In this document: piece by piece, positions 38,725 to 47,364 of the stretch | Layout of the letters: the number at the start of each line of letters is the position of its first letter | Numbering within the stretch: the first letter of the stretch is position 1 | IMG/VR virus record: IMGVR_UViG_3300020445_001189 | Span: 1-55,199 of that record | Length of the DNA: 55,199 nt | Strand: one strand, 5' to 3' | Source of the DNA: a virus | The notes under the pieces: generated by a model | What the model saw: only the letters and a program-made list of their open reading frames with translations | Databases searched by the model: none | Told to the model about the DNA's origin: nothing | Made by a program: the position numbers and the translations under genes

Positions 38725-39141
38725 CTACTTGTCCTTTTTTACAAAATTACCATCGGCGTCTTCAACCCAAGCTGTACCTGTTTCATCAGCTTCAGCATCG
38801 ATTTCAGCCATCTCATCTACAGCTTCGTCCTTAACAACCTGTGGAGCAACTTCTTCTGCAACTTTTTTAACTGCATCTTTAGTTTCTTCATCAGCTTCTA
38901 CAGTACCTTGTCCAGGTACTTCGTTCGGAACGGCTTGTGGATGATCTCTATAGTACTCACCTAAAACATCTTCACGTTTTTTAATGATCTTACCACCTGG
39001 GCCTAATTCATCACCACGTGCATTTACACGAGCATTTCCTACGGCTGGAGTAAGTTCATTTCTTTGACGTAGTAAATCCATATCGACTTGTTTACCTTGC
39101 ATAGTCTTATATGTTTTACGTCCGCTTTGTTTTACTGCCAT
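38725..39141 (-). CDS. late virion-related protein, 138 aa
   Basis: The N-terminal half (KTYKTMQGKQVDMDLLRQRN, then VNARGDELGPGG) resembles small virion proteins I recall from marine T4-like phages. The C-terminal half is acidic and Ala/Glu/Val-rich, probably disordered or helical. TTAGGAG precedes the ATG and GATAAATA lies 22 nt upstream, so expression is late. The exact role is unknown. Confidence 0.65.
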   Translation of the reverse strand: MAVKQSGRKTYKTMQGKQVDMDLLRQRNELTPAVGNARVNARGDELGPGGKIIKKREDVLGEYYRDHPQAVPNEVPGQGTVEADEETKDAVKKVAEEVAPQVVKDEAVDEMAEIDAEADETGTAWVEDADGNFVKKDK

Positions 39142-39163
39142 TTTCTTCTCCTAATTATATACG

Positions 39164-39171
39164 TATTTATC
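39164..39171 (-). promoter_or_regulatory. late-promoter motif GATAAATA
   Basis: 22 nt before ATG 39141, with AGGAG in the leader. The TAA of the DnaE-like gene lies inside the motif. Confidence 0.6.
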
Positions 39172-39724
39172 TAAGGAACTCACGCCAGTCTAGTCCAAAC
39201 TGGATTGAGTTGATCTTGTGTACGCCAATCAAAAATAGTACATAACTAGCCGTACTAGATCCACGTCCTACACCCCATAATATATTATTTTCTCTCATAT
39301 AGCTTACCAAATATGCCATATATTTGAGCAAGTTAGTCATGTCACGTCTTTTAAATTCTTCTAATTCTTCAAATGCCCTATTCCATTCAGGACTTTTTGT
39401 AACTTCATCTACATCGTCATTTTGTAAGTGTTCCATTAGACGTGTAAGTATGTGTGTATTAATATCCAAATTTTTATATTCCTCAGGCATAAACCATTCA
39501 CTTTGACATACACCGTCAAATGTTTTTTGGTCCACATCTAATGGAACATATTTTTTGAGTTTGTCTATACCATTTTCTTCTGCAAGTGTATTAAATTTTT
39601 CTATGTCATCATTTGGATCACATAATACAACATGACATTTATCAATATGACCTGTATAGATCATATCAATAAGATCTTTATTTGAAAATCGTGGTATTCC
39701 TAATTCGTCAGTTTTCATCAGCAT
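39167..39724 (-). CDS. DnaE-like fragment (polymerase III alpha GS motif)
   Basis: This 185-residue protein ends with LWGVGRGSSTASYVLFLIGV and then KINSIQFGLDWREFL. This matches the bacterial replicative polymerase (PolC/DnaE) sequence G-R-G-S-A-A-G-S-L-V ... D-P-I-x-F-x-L-L-F-E-R-F, the start of the palm with its nucleotide-binding Gly-Ser pair. The preceding helices also match that region of DnaE, but the PHP and catalytic-Asp regions are absent. It may be an inhibitor or decoy of host Pol III, or a domestication relic. Two tandem promoters precede it, with essentially no leader. Confidence 0.65.
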   Translation of the reverse strand: MLMKTDELGIPRFSNKDLIDMIYTGHIDKCHVVLCDPNDDIEKFNTLAEENGIDKLKKYVPLDVDQKTFDGVCQSEWFMPEEYKNLDINTHILTRLMEHLQNDDVDEVTKSPEWNRAFEELEEFKRRDMTNLLKYMAYLVSYMRENNILWGVGRGSSTASYVLFLIGVHKINSIQFGLDWREFLR

Positions 39725-39731
39725 TAATTGT

Positions 39732-39760
39732 ATTTTACTTGATGTTAGTTAAAAAGTCAA
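39732..39760 (-). promoter_or_regulatory. sigma70-like promoter, proximal of a tandem pair
   Basis: The minus strand reads TTGACT (39760-39755), a 17-nt spacer, then TAAAAT (39737-39732). The start site would lie within a base or two of the ATG at 39724, so the transcript may be leaderless. Confidence 0.65.
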
Positions 39761-39765
39761 GTATT

Positions 39766-39794
39766 ATTTTACTCGATGTTAATTAATTTGTCAA
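39766..39794 (-). promoter_or_regulatory. sigma70-like promoter, distal of a tandem pair
   Basis: The minus strand reads TTGACA (39794-39789), a 17-nt spacer, then TAAAAT (39771-39766), exactly 34 nt upstream of the proximal promoter and nearly the same sequence (AACATC[A/G]AGTAAAATA in both). It contains the TAA of the 77-residue gene. Confidence 0.6.
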
Positions 39795-40002
39795 GATCGT
39801 TACCTTTATGGTCTTTACCTTTTGCTCGTTTTTTCAATATACGATCTTTATACTCAAGTTTATACATATCGAGCAACAAATTTAATTGTGATTTGGTTTG
39901 TGGGTTTCTAGTTTGGAAGAACTTCTTAGTTAATAAAGTTATTTTTTGATCTAACTGTTCATCTGATAAAACCGAGGTATCTTCACCTAACGGATGATCC
40001 AT
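39769..40002 (-). CDS. conserved phage protein, 77 aa
   Basis: A small helical protein: LSDEQLDQKITLLTKKFFQT and NPQTKSQLNLLLDMYKLEY. I recall similar short helical proteins next to tail genes in marine T4-like phages, but no function is known. Its last codons form the distal promoter of the tandem pair. Confidence 0.65.
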   Translation of the reverse strand: MDHPLGEDTSVLSDEQLDQKITLLTKKFFQTRNPQTKSQLNLLLDMYKLEYKDRILKKRAKGKDHKGNDLDKLINIE

Positions 40003-40014
40003 AATACTTACCTA

Positions 40015-40581
40015 TTAAGTAAATACGCCAACGTATTCAGCATACACAGTAGTACCACCATCGCTAGTCCAAAAGTCAACTACGACAGGGTTTACATTGG
40101 ATTCAACAACGAACGGACTAGGCCAACCTGGACCTGTTTTAATAGTTCCGCCACCTGATGTTGCCCAAGTAACAGTTCTTGTTGTACTGTCACCTAGTGT
40201 ATCTAATAATACTAATCTTATTTTTCCTACTTTATTTGCTGTAGGCCAATCTGCAAATGTAAGTGTTAACGAAGCACCTATTGTGAACGTTTGATAATTA
40301 CCATTTGTAAAGGATACGTTTTGTGGACCTGTAATAGTTCCACCTGCGTATAATTTTGTAGTGTTTGCAATTAAGTTCGCACCACTAACATCATTACCTA
40401 GAAAGTCGTTACCAGCATTTAATTTAGCAGAGTTAGTTTGAAGTGATTCAATTTCACTCTTTGCCGCAGTAAAGTTATTTTTAATAGTATTGAAGTTATT
40501 TCTAAAACCCTGGGAATCGTTATCTTGTCCCGCTATCGGATATGTTGCGTCAATACCTGTACTGTCTATATTACTTGCCAT
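40015..40581 (-). CDS. structural protein with fibre-type N-terminus, 188 aa
   Basis: The N-terminus (IDATYPIAGQDNDSQGFRNN, then FNTIKNNFTAAKSEIESLQ) is a module frequent in marine T4-like tail fibre/baseplate proteins and is related to the N-termini of the 45026 and 51557 genes. The rest is a Gly/Thr/Ser-rich beta region. AGAGGAAC precedes the ATG, with GATAAATA 22 nt upstream. Confidence 0.8.
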   Translation of the reverse strand: MASNIDSTGIDATYPIAGQDNDSQGFRNNFNTIKNNFTAAKSEIESLQTNSAKLNAGNDFLGNDVSGANLIANTTKLYAGGTITGPQNVSFTNGNYQTFTIGASLTLTFADWPTANKVGKIRLVLLDTLGDSTTRTVTWATSGGGTIKTGPGWPSPFVVESNVNPVVVDFWTSDGGTTVYAEYVGVFT

Positions 40582-40603
40582 TTTTGTTCCTCTCTAGTGT
40601 ATA

Positions 40604-40611
40604 TATTTATC
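40604..40611 (-). promoter_or_regulatory. late-promoter motif GATAAATA
   Basis: 22 nt before ATG 40581, with AGAGGA in the leader and just after the stop of the 1163-residue adhesin gene. Confidence 0.6.
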
Positions 40612-40614
40612 CTG

Positions 40615-43600
40615 CTAAACATTAAAGCTGTAATTCCCGAATGGAATATATTGCTCGTTGCTGTTTCCTTTAGTATTGTCTATGACATATCTGTCAATTT
40701 CGAAGTCTAATTGACGGAAATCAAAGCCATTATTCTGGATATTTAACAGTATTTGAGCACTTGTTCCTGGTTTACAGTAGCATAGTGGAATAGCAGTAAC
40801 ATACCCTAATTCTTCTACTGTATTTGATTGTGCAGTAGACATCCATAGTGGTAAAAAGTTCTGTTCTGTAACTCCTACTTGGCTTAAATTAGCTCTCATA
40901 TTAGTAATATTGCTTATGTATCTAGTTTGGCTGTTTGGATCACTAATTTTAACAGCATTACTTGATACTTTAATAGGTGTGTCATTTGGTCTAAATCTAA
41001 ATGGATCACTTGATGTTGTAGCTATCTGAGCCGCCTGTAGTTCAGCACCTGTTCTTGTAGTTACGTTAATAATACCATCAGCGTCAATAACTATACTTCC
41101 ACCATTTCTAGCCATAATGGCTACATCATTACCTAATGCTCTAACTAGAATAGTTTGACCAATGGAATTTGTAACCATGAATACTGCCAAGCCTGATCCT
41201 TCTTTAGAAGCGTCATCACTTGTTTCATATTCAACACTATCAACAGTAAGTTTTTTAGGATTTATAATAGTATCTTTAGATCTTACTTTTGTAACACCTG
41301 ATGTAACATCAACTGGGTCAATTACTTCAACATAAACTACTTCATAGATAGATGTTGTAGTACCTGCCTTTTTAGCAGTAGCAGTTTTTATAGAACCCAT
41401 TTTAAATCTTTTTCTTTTGTGATTTAATCTAGTTGCCGCAATATATTCTCTAATCTCTTTTGTTTCCAATCCTGAGTATACCAACATCTTAACTTCTTTT
41501 TGTAAACCAAATTCTGGATCGTTTGGTCTATAAATTGAGCTGGGTGTAAACACGTTAGGATCACCAATGAAGTTGCTGTATGCAGACCTCTGTGTGCTTT
41601 TAAGAAGTGGTTTTACGTAGAGATTACTATACGTTACGTTGTCTGGATCGCTTACTACTATATTGAATTCTCTAGTAGTTGCACTAAATCCAAATCTATC
41701 TCTTGCTCGAATTGTGAATTTGAATTTTCTATCTGTAGTAGTTGTACCACCGTCCATACTAAAACTATTGTCATCAATAGTTGTTAAACCTAAAAGTGTA
41801 CCACTAGCAAACTGTCTTACTTTACCTACAATTTCTCCATTGTAATTTAGTATAAGTCCTGGTGGTAAAGTTCCTGCTGTTATATCATAAAGTAAACTTG
41901 AGTCACTTACAGTTGTTGTTGCATTAACAGAAAACGTACTAATAAAGTTTGCATTAATACTACCAAGTGCCGCCGGAGTATTCCAAGTAATTGTACTTTC
42001 AACTTCACCTAATATTTTAACTGTAAACGTTTTTTGTTTTTCTGCTATTAAAGATTCTTTACTAATACTTGTATATCTTTTAGCTGATACAGTAAATTTA
42101 TATTCTTTAGTTACCGCAGGCATATAAGGAACACGACCAGCAATTTCACCTGTAGTAGGATCTATAACCATTCCTGGTGGTATTGTACTTGCACTACCAT
42201 CATCATTAGTTGCTTGTAATTCATATGACATAACACCTACTAGTGTTTCAGAAACATAAGTTTCTAAAAATATTGTTACGTAGTTGTTTGCTCTTTTGTA
42301 ACCTAAGTCTGCTGGAGTTAACCAAAGCGGAGTTCTTAAGTATGTGTTATCAGCAGTAAATAATCCTGTACCTATTTGCATAATAGTATTATCTGCACGT
42401 AGGAAATCATCTCCAACTAAAAATATTTGAAACTTACGTTCTTCAATAGTATCGCCATCACTTACACTTACAGTAAATTCATATATTCTGTTTAATTTCT
42501 TAGGACTTTGTGTAGGTATTGCGTAGTCATAACCTTGTGTGTCATAGTAGTAACTTTCAAAACCATTTGCACTTCTCATACCAAAGTCAAACGCAAATGA
42601 ATCGTATTGTGCCATATCATAATAGCCATTACCACTTCTTTCGTCTAATGCCATAATTGGATCAACGATACCAACTAACTTACCATCTGTGGTTAGCGTT
42701 ATTCCTGGAGGTAGCGTACCATCTCCATCTGATATAAAGTATTCTAAATTTTGTCCTGTTGGTAAATCTGCATCAATGGCAGATAATTGGAAGTCTACTA
42801 TACTATTATCTAGTATATAAAAACTGTTATTAGGTCCTAATGGTAACTTACCTGCATTAGTTGTCCATACTGGTTTATCAGGTCCTTGTATTTCAATTTT
42901 GTATGTTCTATCTCTAGTACCATCATTATTCTTTGCTCTTAAAACAAATTCGTAATCTGTATCTCTTGAAACTTCAAATGGCGTACCTACAATCTTGTTA
43001 TCTTGTAAACGCATACCTGGTGGAAGTTCTCCACTTATAAGTGTAATGATATCTGTGTTTAAATTAATTTCTGTAACAGAACCAAATTCTAAAAATATAT
43101 CTGGAGCACTTGTAGTTGTGTAACCTAAATAGTTACCAACAATAGTTCTCATATAATCTTCAACACTATGTCCAGCACTAGTTTTATAATGAATAACTGA
43201 ACCAGCTAGATAACTGTAATAATAAGTTCCTGATACACCATAAAATATTCCTCCAGCATCTGGAATAATTGCTCCTGTGTAACCTTGTGATTTTGCTACT
43301 TGGTATACACTATCTTGAGCTTCTAAAAATGAATACCCAAATGCGTGTGCCCCACCGGCATAAGGAATAGTTGCATCTGCTGTACCTTGTATGTTTAAAA
43401 ATCTTCTTGGCTTTATAGGAGTCTTTGCAGTATTGTATTCTGCTGATGTAATACCTGTTTCTCCTGATGGAATATAAAATGTATCGTTTCTAAACATAGG
43501 ATCAAAAAACTGTGAACCTATTGTACATATACTATCTAAAGCTACATCATCTATTTCTACGTATGCTCTATTAGCCAATGCCGCACCGTTACTAAATCCA

Positions 43601-44106
43601 ACTAATCTAATCTTACCACTATCAACGTTTGAATAAAATTTTAAGTGTGTAATTAAATCTTTTAAAAATTCTATGTCTGGTGCTTTTGTTGTTTCGTGTG
43701 CAACGTTCCAAGCATTGTTATAACCTGTTGGTGCTATAAGAATATGATCACCTAAATAGTTTTGCCAATCGTTAATTTCATTTGCACCATTACCACCATC
43801 ACCATGCAATAATATTGCAACTGGAACACGTTTATTTGTTAATGCAGGTATTGTTGGAATTCTAACAGATATAGGATATGTGTAAGTTGTAGCTACACCA
43901 CCTTGTGTCCAAGTTTTAGTAATTGAAATAGTTGTACTATTTTGTATTCTACCTTGAGCAGGTAAACTGACAGATGTTTGTGCAGGGTCAAACCCTGTTC
44001 CACTCGCTGATCCTGGAGCAATAGGTAACGTGATAGAAGTAGTAACTCTTTCTTGTAGAGTTCCTAGTTTATATCCCGAATTTTGTGTCCACTGTGGTAC
44101 TGCCAT
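40615..44106 (-). CDS. giant adhesin with embedded alpha/beta-hydrolase (esterase) domain, 1163 aa
   Basis: Residues 90-330 form an alpha/beta-hydrolase domain like PHB-depolymerase/feruloyl-esterase-type enzymes: ILLHGDGGNG (oxyanion HGDGG 101-105), RLVGFSNGAAL (nucleophile Ser172), IQGTADATIPYAGG (Asp244) and SAGHSVEDYM (His313). From about residue 350 to 830 come repeats with L/I-P-P-G-M/L ... G-x-I/L-x-G, the putative-Ig (He_PIG/cadherin-like) pattern seen at least four times. The C-terminal 300 residues have no clear motif. It is a late virion protein; the esterase may trim acyl groups from the host surface. Confidence 0.88.
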   Translation of the reverse strand: MAVPQWTQNSGYKLGTLQERVTTSITLPIAPGSASGTGFDPAQTSVSLPAQGRIQNSTTISITKTWTQGGVATTYTYPISVRIPTIPALTNKRVPVAILLHGDGGNGANEINDWQNYLGDHILIAPTGYNNAWNVAHETTKAPDIEFLKDLITHLKFYSNVDSGKIRLVGFSNGAALANRAYVEIDDVALDSICTIGSQFFDPMFRNDTFYIPSGETGITSAEYNTAKTPIKPRRFLNIQGTADATIPYAGGAHAFGYSFLEAQDSVYQVAKSQGYTGAIIPDAGGIFYGVSGTYYYSYLAGSVIHYKTSAGHSVEDYMRTIVGNYLGYTTTSAPDIFLEFGSVTEINLNTDIITLISGELPPGMRLQDNKIVGTPFEVSRDTDYEFVLRAKNNDGTRDRTYKIEIQGPDKPVWTTNAGKLPLGPNNSFYILDNSIVDFQLSAIDADLPTGQNLEYFISDGDGTLPPGITLTTDGKLVGIVDPIMALDERSGNGYYDMAQYDSFAFDFGMRSANGFESYYYDTQGYDYAIPTQSPKKLNRIYEFTVSVSDGDTIEERKFQIFLVGDDFLRADNTIMQIGTGLFTADNTYLRTPLWLTPADLGYKRANNYVTIFLETYVSETLVGVMSYELQATNDDGSASTIPPGMVIDPTTGEIAGRVPYMPAVTKEYKFTVSAKRYTSISKESLIAEKQKTFTVKILGEVESTITWNTPAALGSINANFISTFSVNATTTVSDSSLLYDITAGTLPPGLILNYNGEIVGKVRQFASGTLLGLTTIDDNSFSMDGGTTTTDRKFKFTIRARDRFGFSATTREFNIVVSDPDNVTYSNLYVKPLLKSTQRSAYSNFIGDPNVFTPSSIYRPNDPEFGLQKEVKMLVYSGLETKEIREYIAATRLNHKRKRFKMGSIKTATAKKAGTTTSIYEVVYVEVIDPVDVTSGVTKVRSKDTIINPKKLTVDSVEYETSDDASKEGSGLAVFMVTNSIGQTILVRALGNDVAIMARNGGSIVIDADGIINVTTRTGAELQAAQIATTSSDPFRFRPNDTPIKVSSNAVKISDPNSQTRYISNITNMRANLSQVGVTEQNFLPLWMSTAQSNTVEELGYVTAIPLCYCKPGTSAQILLNIQNNGFDFRQLDFEIDRYVIDNTKGNSNEQYIPFGNYSFNV

Positions 44107-44127
44107 CTTAAATCCTTCACTTTACAG

Positions 44128-44135
44128 TATTTATC
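44128..44135 (-). promoter_or_regulatory. late-promoter motif GATAAATA
   Basis: 21 nt before ATG 44106, with AAGGAT in the leader. Confidence 0.6.
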
Positions 44136-44150
44136 GGATCTTGGTGGCTA

Positions 44151-45026
44151 TTAAAATGCTCTTTGTTGTTTTGTGCTAGGTCCAACAATATATGGGTATA
44201 CAGGCTGTAAACTTGCGTCTACAGTTAAGTGATAACAATATGTTCCTGATGTATATTCTGGGGTTTTTTCAAATCTACCATTATACTCATCTAGTTTACC
44301 AGTACCAATTTGATATTCATGATCGTTAATAAACGTTCCTGCTGTTTTGGCACCATACAAGTATCCTCTACCTGTTGGTTCTGTTGAGTAATATTGATAA
44401 GAGCTTGTCATTCTAACTACTGCTGATGCTGGATCATTGTAGTCTGAATAACCATAAGGTCCGTATATAGGATAACCGTCAAAACAATATCCTATAATTT
44501 TACTGTGTCCGTCTGCGTGTCTAAAGTGATCTCCACTAAAGTTACTTCCTGTGTAATAAGTTGCCGCCGGACTTGCTCCTGTAACCATTGCTGTATTCCA
44601 GCCTGCACTAGCTTCACTTGAACCTGTTGGTAAGTTTAATATCATACCTGACATATAGTGATACTGTCCGCTGATTTCTGGCCATCCCCCTGCGTCATCT
44701 CCTCCGTAGTTTGTTCTAAACTGAACTGCATTATATTCAAAGCCTGTTCCTGGTGCGTCTGAACTTGGATCTAATCCTGGAGGAACTGCACCAACTCCTG
44801 CTGATGGACTATAAAATACAACACCGTTGTTGAAAATTCCTAATGGTGTAAGAGCTGTAACCAACTGTGGGTTACTAGTATTCTCTCCACCTCTGTATGT
44901 AAATGAATAATTATATGATTGTGCCGATGCCACATTCGCACTTGGCGAAAAAGCATTATTGCCAAAAGGTTTTCCAAATTGAGCTGGATTAGGTAAACCG
45001 TTTGATGTTATTGTTAGTGTTGCCAT
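44151..45026 (-). CDS. YHYH-domain protein, 291 aa
   Basis: The protein has GQYHYMSGM, ADGHSKIIGYCFDGYPIYGP and a C-terminal LDEYNGRFEKTPEYTSGTYC then YHLT ... YPYIVG, the diagnostic sequence of the YHYH protein family. In bacteria the family occurs in secreted proteins of unknown function. Here it lies among virion adhesins and overlaps the next gene by 1 nt, so it is likely part of the tail fibre apparatus. Confidence 0.88.
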   Translation of the reverse strand: MATLTITSNGLPNPAQFGKPFGNNAFSPSANVASAQSYNYSFTYRGGENTSNPQLVTALTPLGIFNNGVVFYSPSAGVGAVPPGLDPSSDAPGTGFEYNAVQFRTNYGGDDAGGWPEISGQYHYMSGMILNLPTGSSEASAGWNTAMVTGASPAATYYTGSNFSGDHFRHADGHSKIIGYCFDGYPIYGPYGYSDYNDPASAVVRMTSSYQYYSTEPTGRGYLYGAKTAGTFINDHEYQIGTGKLDEYNGRFEKTPEYTSGTYCYHLTVDASLQPVYPYIVGPSTKQQRAF

Positions 45027-45730
45027 TAGCTTATTACTCCTGCGTCAAATGATCTTGCATCTGGCGACATTATGCCACCAAAGTCGATGTCAGTTTGATA
45101 TATTAACCAATCTGATAAACCTCTAACGTCATTGCTCATTTGACCAAAGTCAAAACCAGCTGTGTTAGGCTCAATGTTTCTAATATCAACACCGTAAACT
45201 AACCCTGAAACGTTACCAGTTAATGCACCGTTAAAATTACTTGCTGTAAGTGTATTTACATTAGAAATATCATTTCCTAATGCGTTTAGATTTCCACCTA
45301 ATTCGGGTGATGTATCTGACTTAACTTCAGCATTGGAATTTACTGATAAAACATTTCCGCTTACACTTGTACTAGCACCTGTGCCACCAAATATATTTAA
45401 TGTTTGCCCGTCTGCTAATTGCATACTTCCTGCATCAGAAACAACGTTTAATTGTTGTAATCCGCCAGTAGCATTAATAGTAATTCCTGTTGTAGAACTA
45501 GTTAGTGTTACATTAGAACCTGATACTAGTTTCTTTAATTGTAAAGCTGACCCTACTTTTTGTGCAAAAACACCTTCTCCAGTGTTTCCTAAATTAGATA
45601 CAGTAGTTGACTCAGGTGAACGAAGATCTAAATCATCAAAGTTTTGATTAACTTTAATAAATGCTTCACGCAGATCATCACCTGTTCCGTCGTTTGCTAG
45701 TGTTCCTATGTTTATTGTTTGTAAAGCCAT
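45026..45730 (-). CDS. tail-fibre-related structural protein, 234 aa
   Basis: Starts INIGTLANDGTGDDLREAFI then KVNQNFDDLD, the same N-terminal module as the 163-residue gene at 51557. The middle is Gly/Ser/Thr-rich beta sequence and the end is RSFDAGVIS. AGGATAAGAT precedes the ATG, with GATAAATA 16 nt upstream. Confidence 0.8.
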   Translation of the reverse strand: MALQTINIGTLANDGTGDDLREAFIKVNQNFDDLDLRSPESTTVSNLGNTGEGVFAQKVGSALQLKKLVSGSNVTLTSSTTGITINATGGLQQLNVVSDAGSMQLADGQTLNIFGGTGASTSVSGNVLSVNSNAEVKSDTSPELGGNLNALGNDISNVNTLTASNFNGALTGNVSGLVYGVDIRNIEPNTAGFDFGQMSNDVRGLSDWLIYQTDIDFGGIMSPDARSFDAGVIS

Positions 45731-45746
45731 ATCTTATCCTATACTG

Positions 45747-45754
45747 TATTTATC
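45747..45754 (-). promoter_or_regulatory. late-promoter motif GATAAATA
   Basis: 16 nt before ATG 45730; the first base overlaps the TAG stop of the upstream subtilase gene. Confidence 0.55.
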
Positions 45755-47364
45755 TATTGGTCATTCCCACTAGTGCCTCTAAATTTTAATGGATTTGGGC
45801 TATTATAAGGCCAATACGCCATTCTATTTGGAGCACCGTATAAACGTGGGTAACTGTTACCATAACTAAAACTTTCTGCTGTACCTGAATCGTATATTTG
45901 TCCTTTTAACGAATGATTTTTTAAAAAGTCTTTAAATTGTTGTGCAGTTCCACCTGGGTTTGCTTGTAACCATAAAGCACCCATTCCTGTTATTTGTGGA
46001 GCCGCCATACTAGTTCCGCCAATCTTAGCCATATAATGCGTAGAACTTCCTGGGTATAATTCTTTACTGCCATATAAACTTACTTGGCTAGTTGCACTAG
46101 AAATATCATCACCTGCGGCAATAATATCTATTCTTGGTCCACGTTCACTATCTGATCTAACTTTTTCTTCTGTTCCGTATTGTTGTGTGTCCATATTTGC
46201 TACCCATAAAGTATCTTCACTATGTGGTGAACTAGGACGATTATAATAAATTTCTAATGCTCCATACGAAGCTGTTCTATAATAACTGTTATAGATATCA
46301 CTACCGTATTCACCTGATCCTGCTACTCCATACGCACAAGGGTGATATGCGTTACCGGCCGCTTTGACACAAATAATACCTGCGTCTGTTAATTGTTGTT
46401 GTTCAACATCATTAGAACTACTTACTAAAGGGTGTTTACTTCCAGTCATTCCGTAGTTTACTAATGCACTTGAATAATTTTGTGCTGTGATACCTTGATC
46501 AACACCTTTGTAATAAACGTGTGTAATTTGTCCGTTAAGAGAATATGTACTAGAATAACCCCAACTTTGATTTACAATAGTAGGACGTCTAAATCCTGTG
46601 TTAGGATCAATTGGCTTTTTCAAATGCCATTCTCTAATAACATCATAAATGTCATTCATATTCATAGCCGCCGTACCACCAAATAATCTTACAGAATAAA
46701 GTGTTGCATTTTTGGCCCAACCGTATGTCTTACCTGCGGCAATACCACAACAATGACTTCCATGAGCACCTGCGGCATTTGAATCTGTATAATTATTTGT
46801 ATAAAAGTTTGCTGGCATTGTACCTGCTACACCTGATGCCGCATACCAATCTATTTGTTGAAATCTTGTTGTACCATTAGCATCTTCCCATTCAGGATGT
46901 CCTGTTGGATCAATACCGTCATCTTGTATAACAATGTCAACACCTGTTCCGTCTAATGTGTAGTTGTAATCTCCTGAAAAAGTAGTACTAGCCGCTTGGT
47001 CTGTTTGCCAAGAATCTCGTATGTGTCTATACAATCCCCAGTTCTTATCATCTTGGTTAGCAGTTGTTGTTCTTTGGAATTGTGCAGTTTGCGTTTCAAA
47101 AAGTTCTGCATATTGATCTATGCTTGAAGCTTCTACGTCTAAAATTCTTCCGTCAGCTTTTAATTTTTCAGCTTCTTCTGGTTCAAGCATATAACAAGTA
47201 ATTCTATTGTTAGTTGCTTTTGCGTGTGAAACATCACAAGTTCTATCAGGAATAATATTTGAGTCAACACTTGAATCACCTGAAGTGTCTTTTTGTAGTA
47301 ACTGATCTATTTCTGCAATATCAGTTCCTTTATTTGTTATAACTCTATATTCTTCTTGTGCCAT
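45754..47364 (-). CDS. subtilisin-like serine protease (S8), 536 aa
   Basis: The catalytic triad is visible: GVDIVIQDDGID (Asp148), AGAHGSHCCGIAAGK (His201) and IGGTSMAAPQITGMG (Ser). KAAGNAYH carries the oxyanion Asn. There is no signal peptide, and the N-terminal ~100 residues could be a pro-segment. Subtilases in phage tail regions are rare; it may mature or be part of the virion, or cut host surface protein. It is a tandem paralogue of the 514-residue gene, overlapping by 1 nt. Confidence 0.93.
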   Translation of the reverse strand: MAQEEYRVITNKGTDIAEIDQLLQKDTSGDSSVDSNIIPDRTCDVSHAKATNNRITCYMLEPEEAEKLKADGRILDVEASSIDQYAELFETQTAQFQRTTTANQDDKNWGLYRHIRDSWQTDQAASTTFSGDYNYTLDGTGVDIVIQDDGIDPTGHPEWEDANGTTRFQQIDWYAASGVAGTMPANFYTNNYTDSNAAGAHGSHCCGIAAGKTYGWAKNATLYSVRLFGGTAAMNMNDIYDVIREWHLKKPIDPNTGFRRPTIVNQSWGYSSTYSLNGQITHVYYKGVDQGITAQNYSSALVNYGMTGSKHPLVSSSNDVEQQQLTDAGIICVKAAGNAYHPCAYGVAGSGEYGSDIYNSYYRTASYGALEIYYNRPSSPHSEDTLWVANMDTQQYGTEEKVRSDSERGPRIDIIAAGDDISSATSQVSLYGSKELYPGSSTHYMAKIGGTSMAAPQITGMGALWLQANPGGTAQQFKDFLKNHSLKGQIYDSGTAESFSYGNSYPRLYGAPNRMAYWPYNSPNPLKFRGTSGNDQ

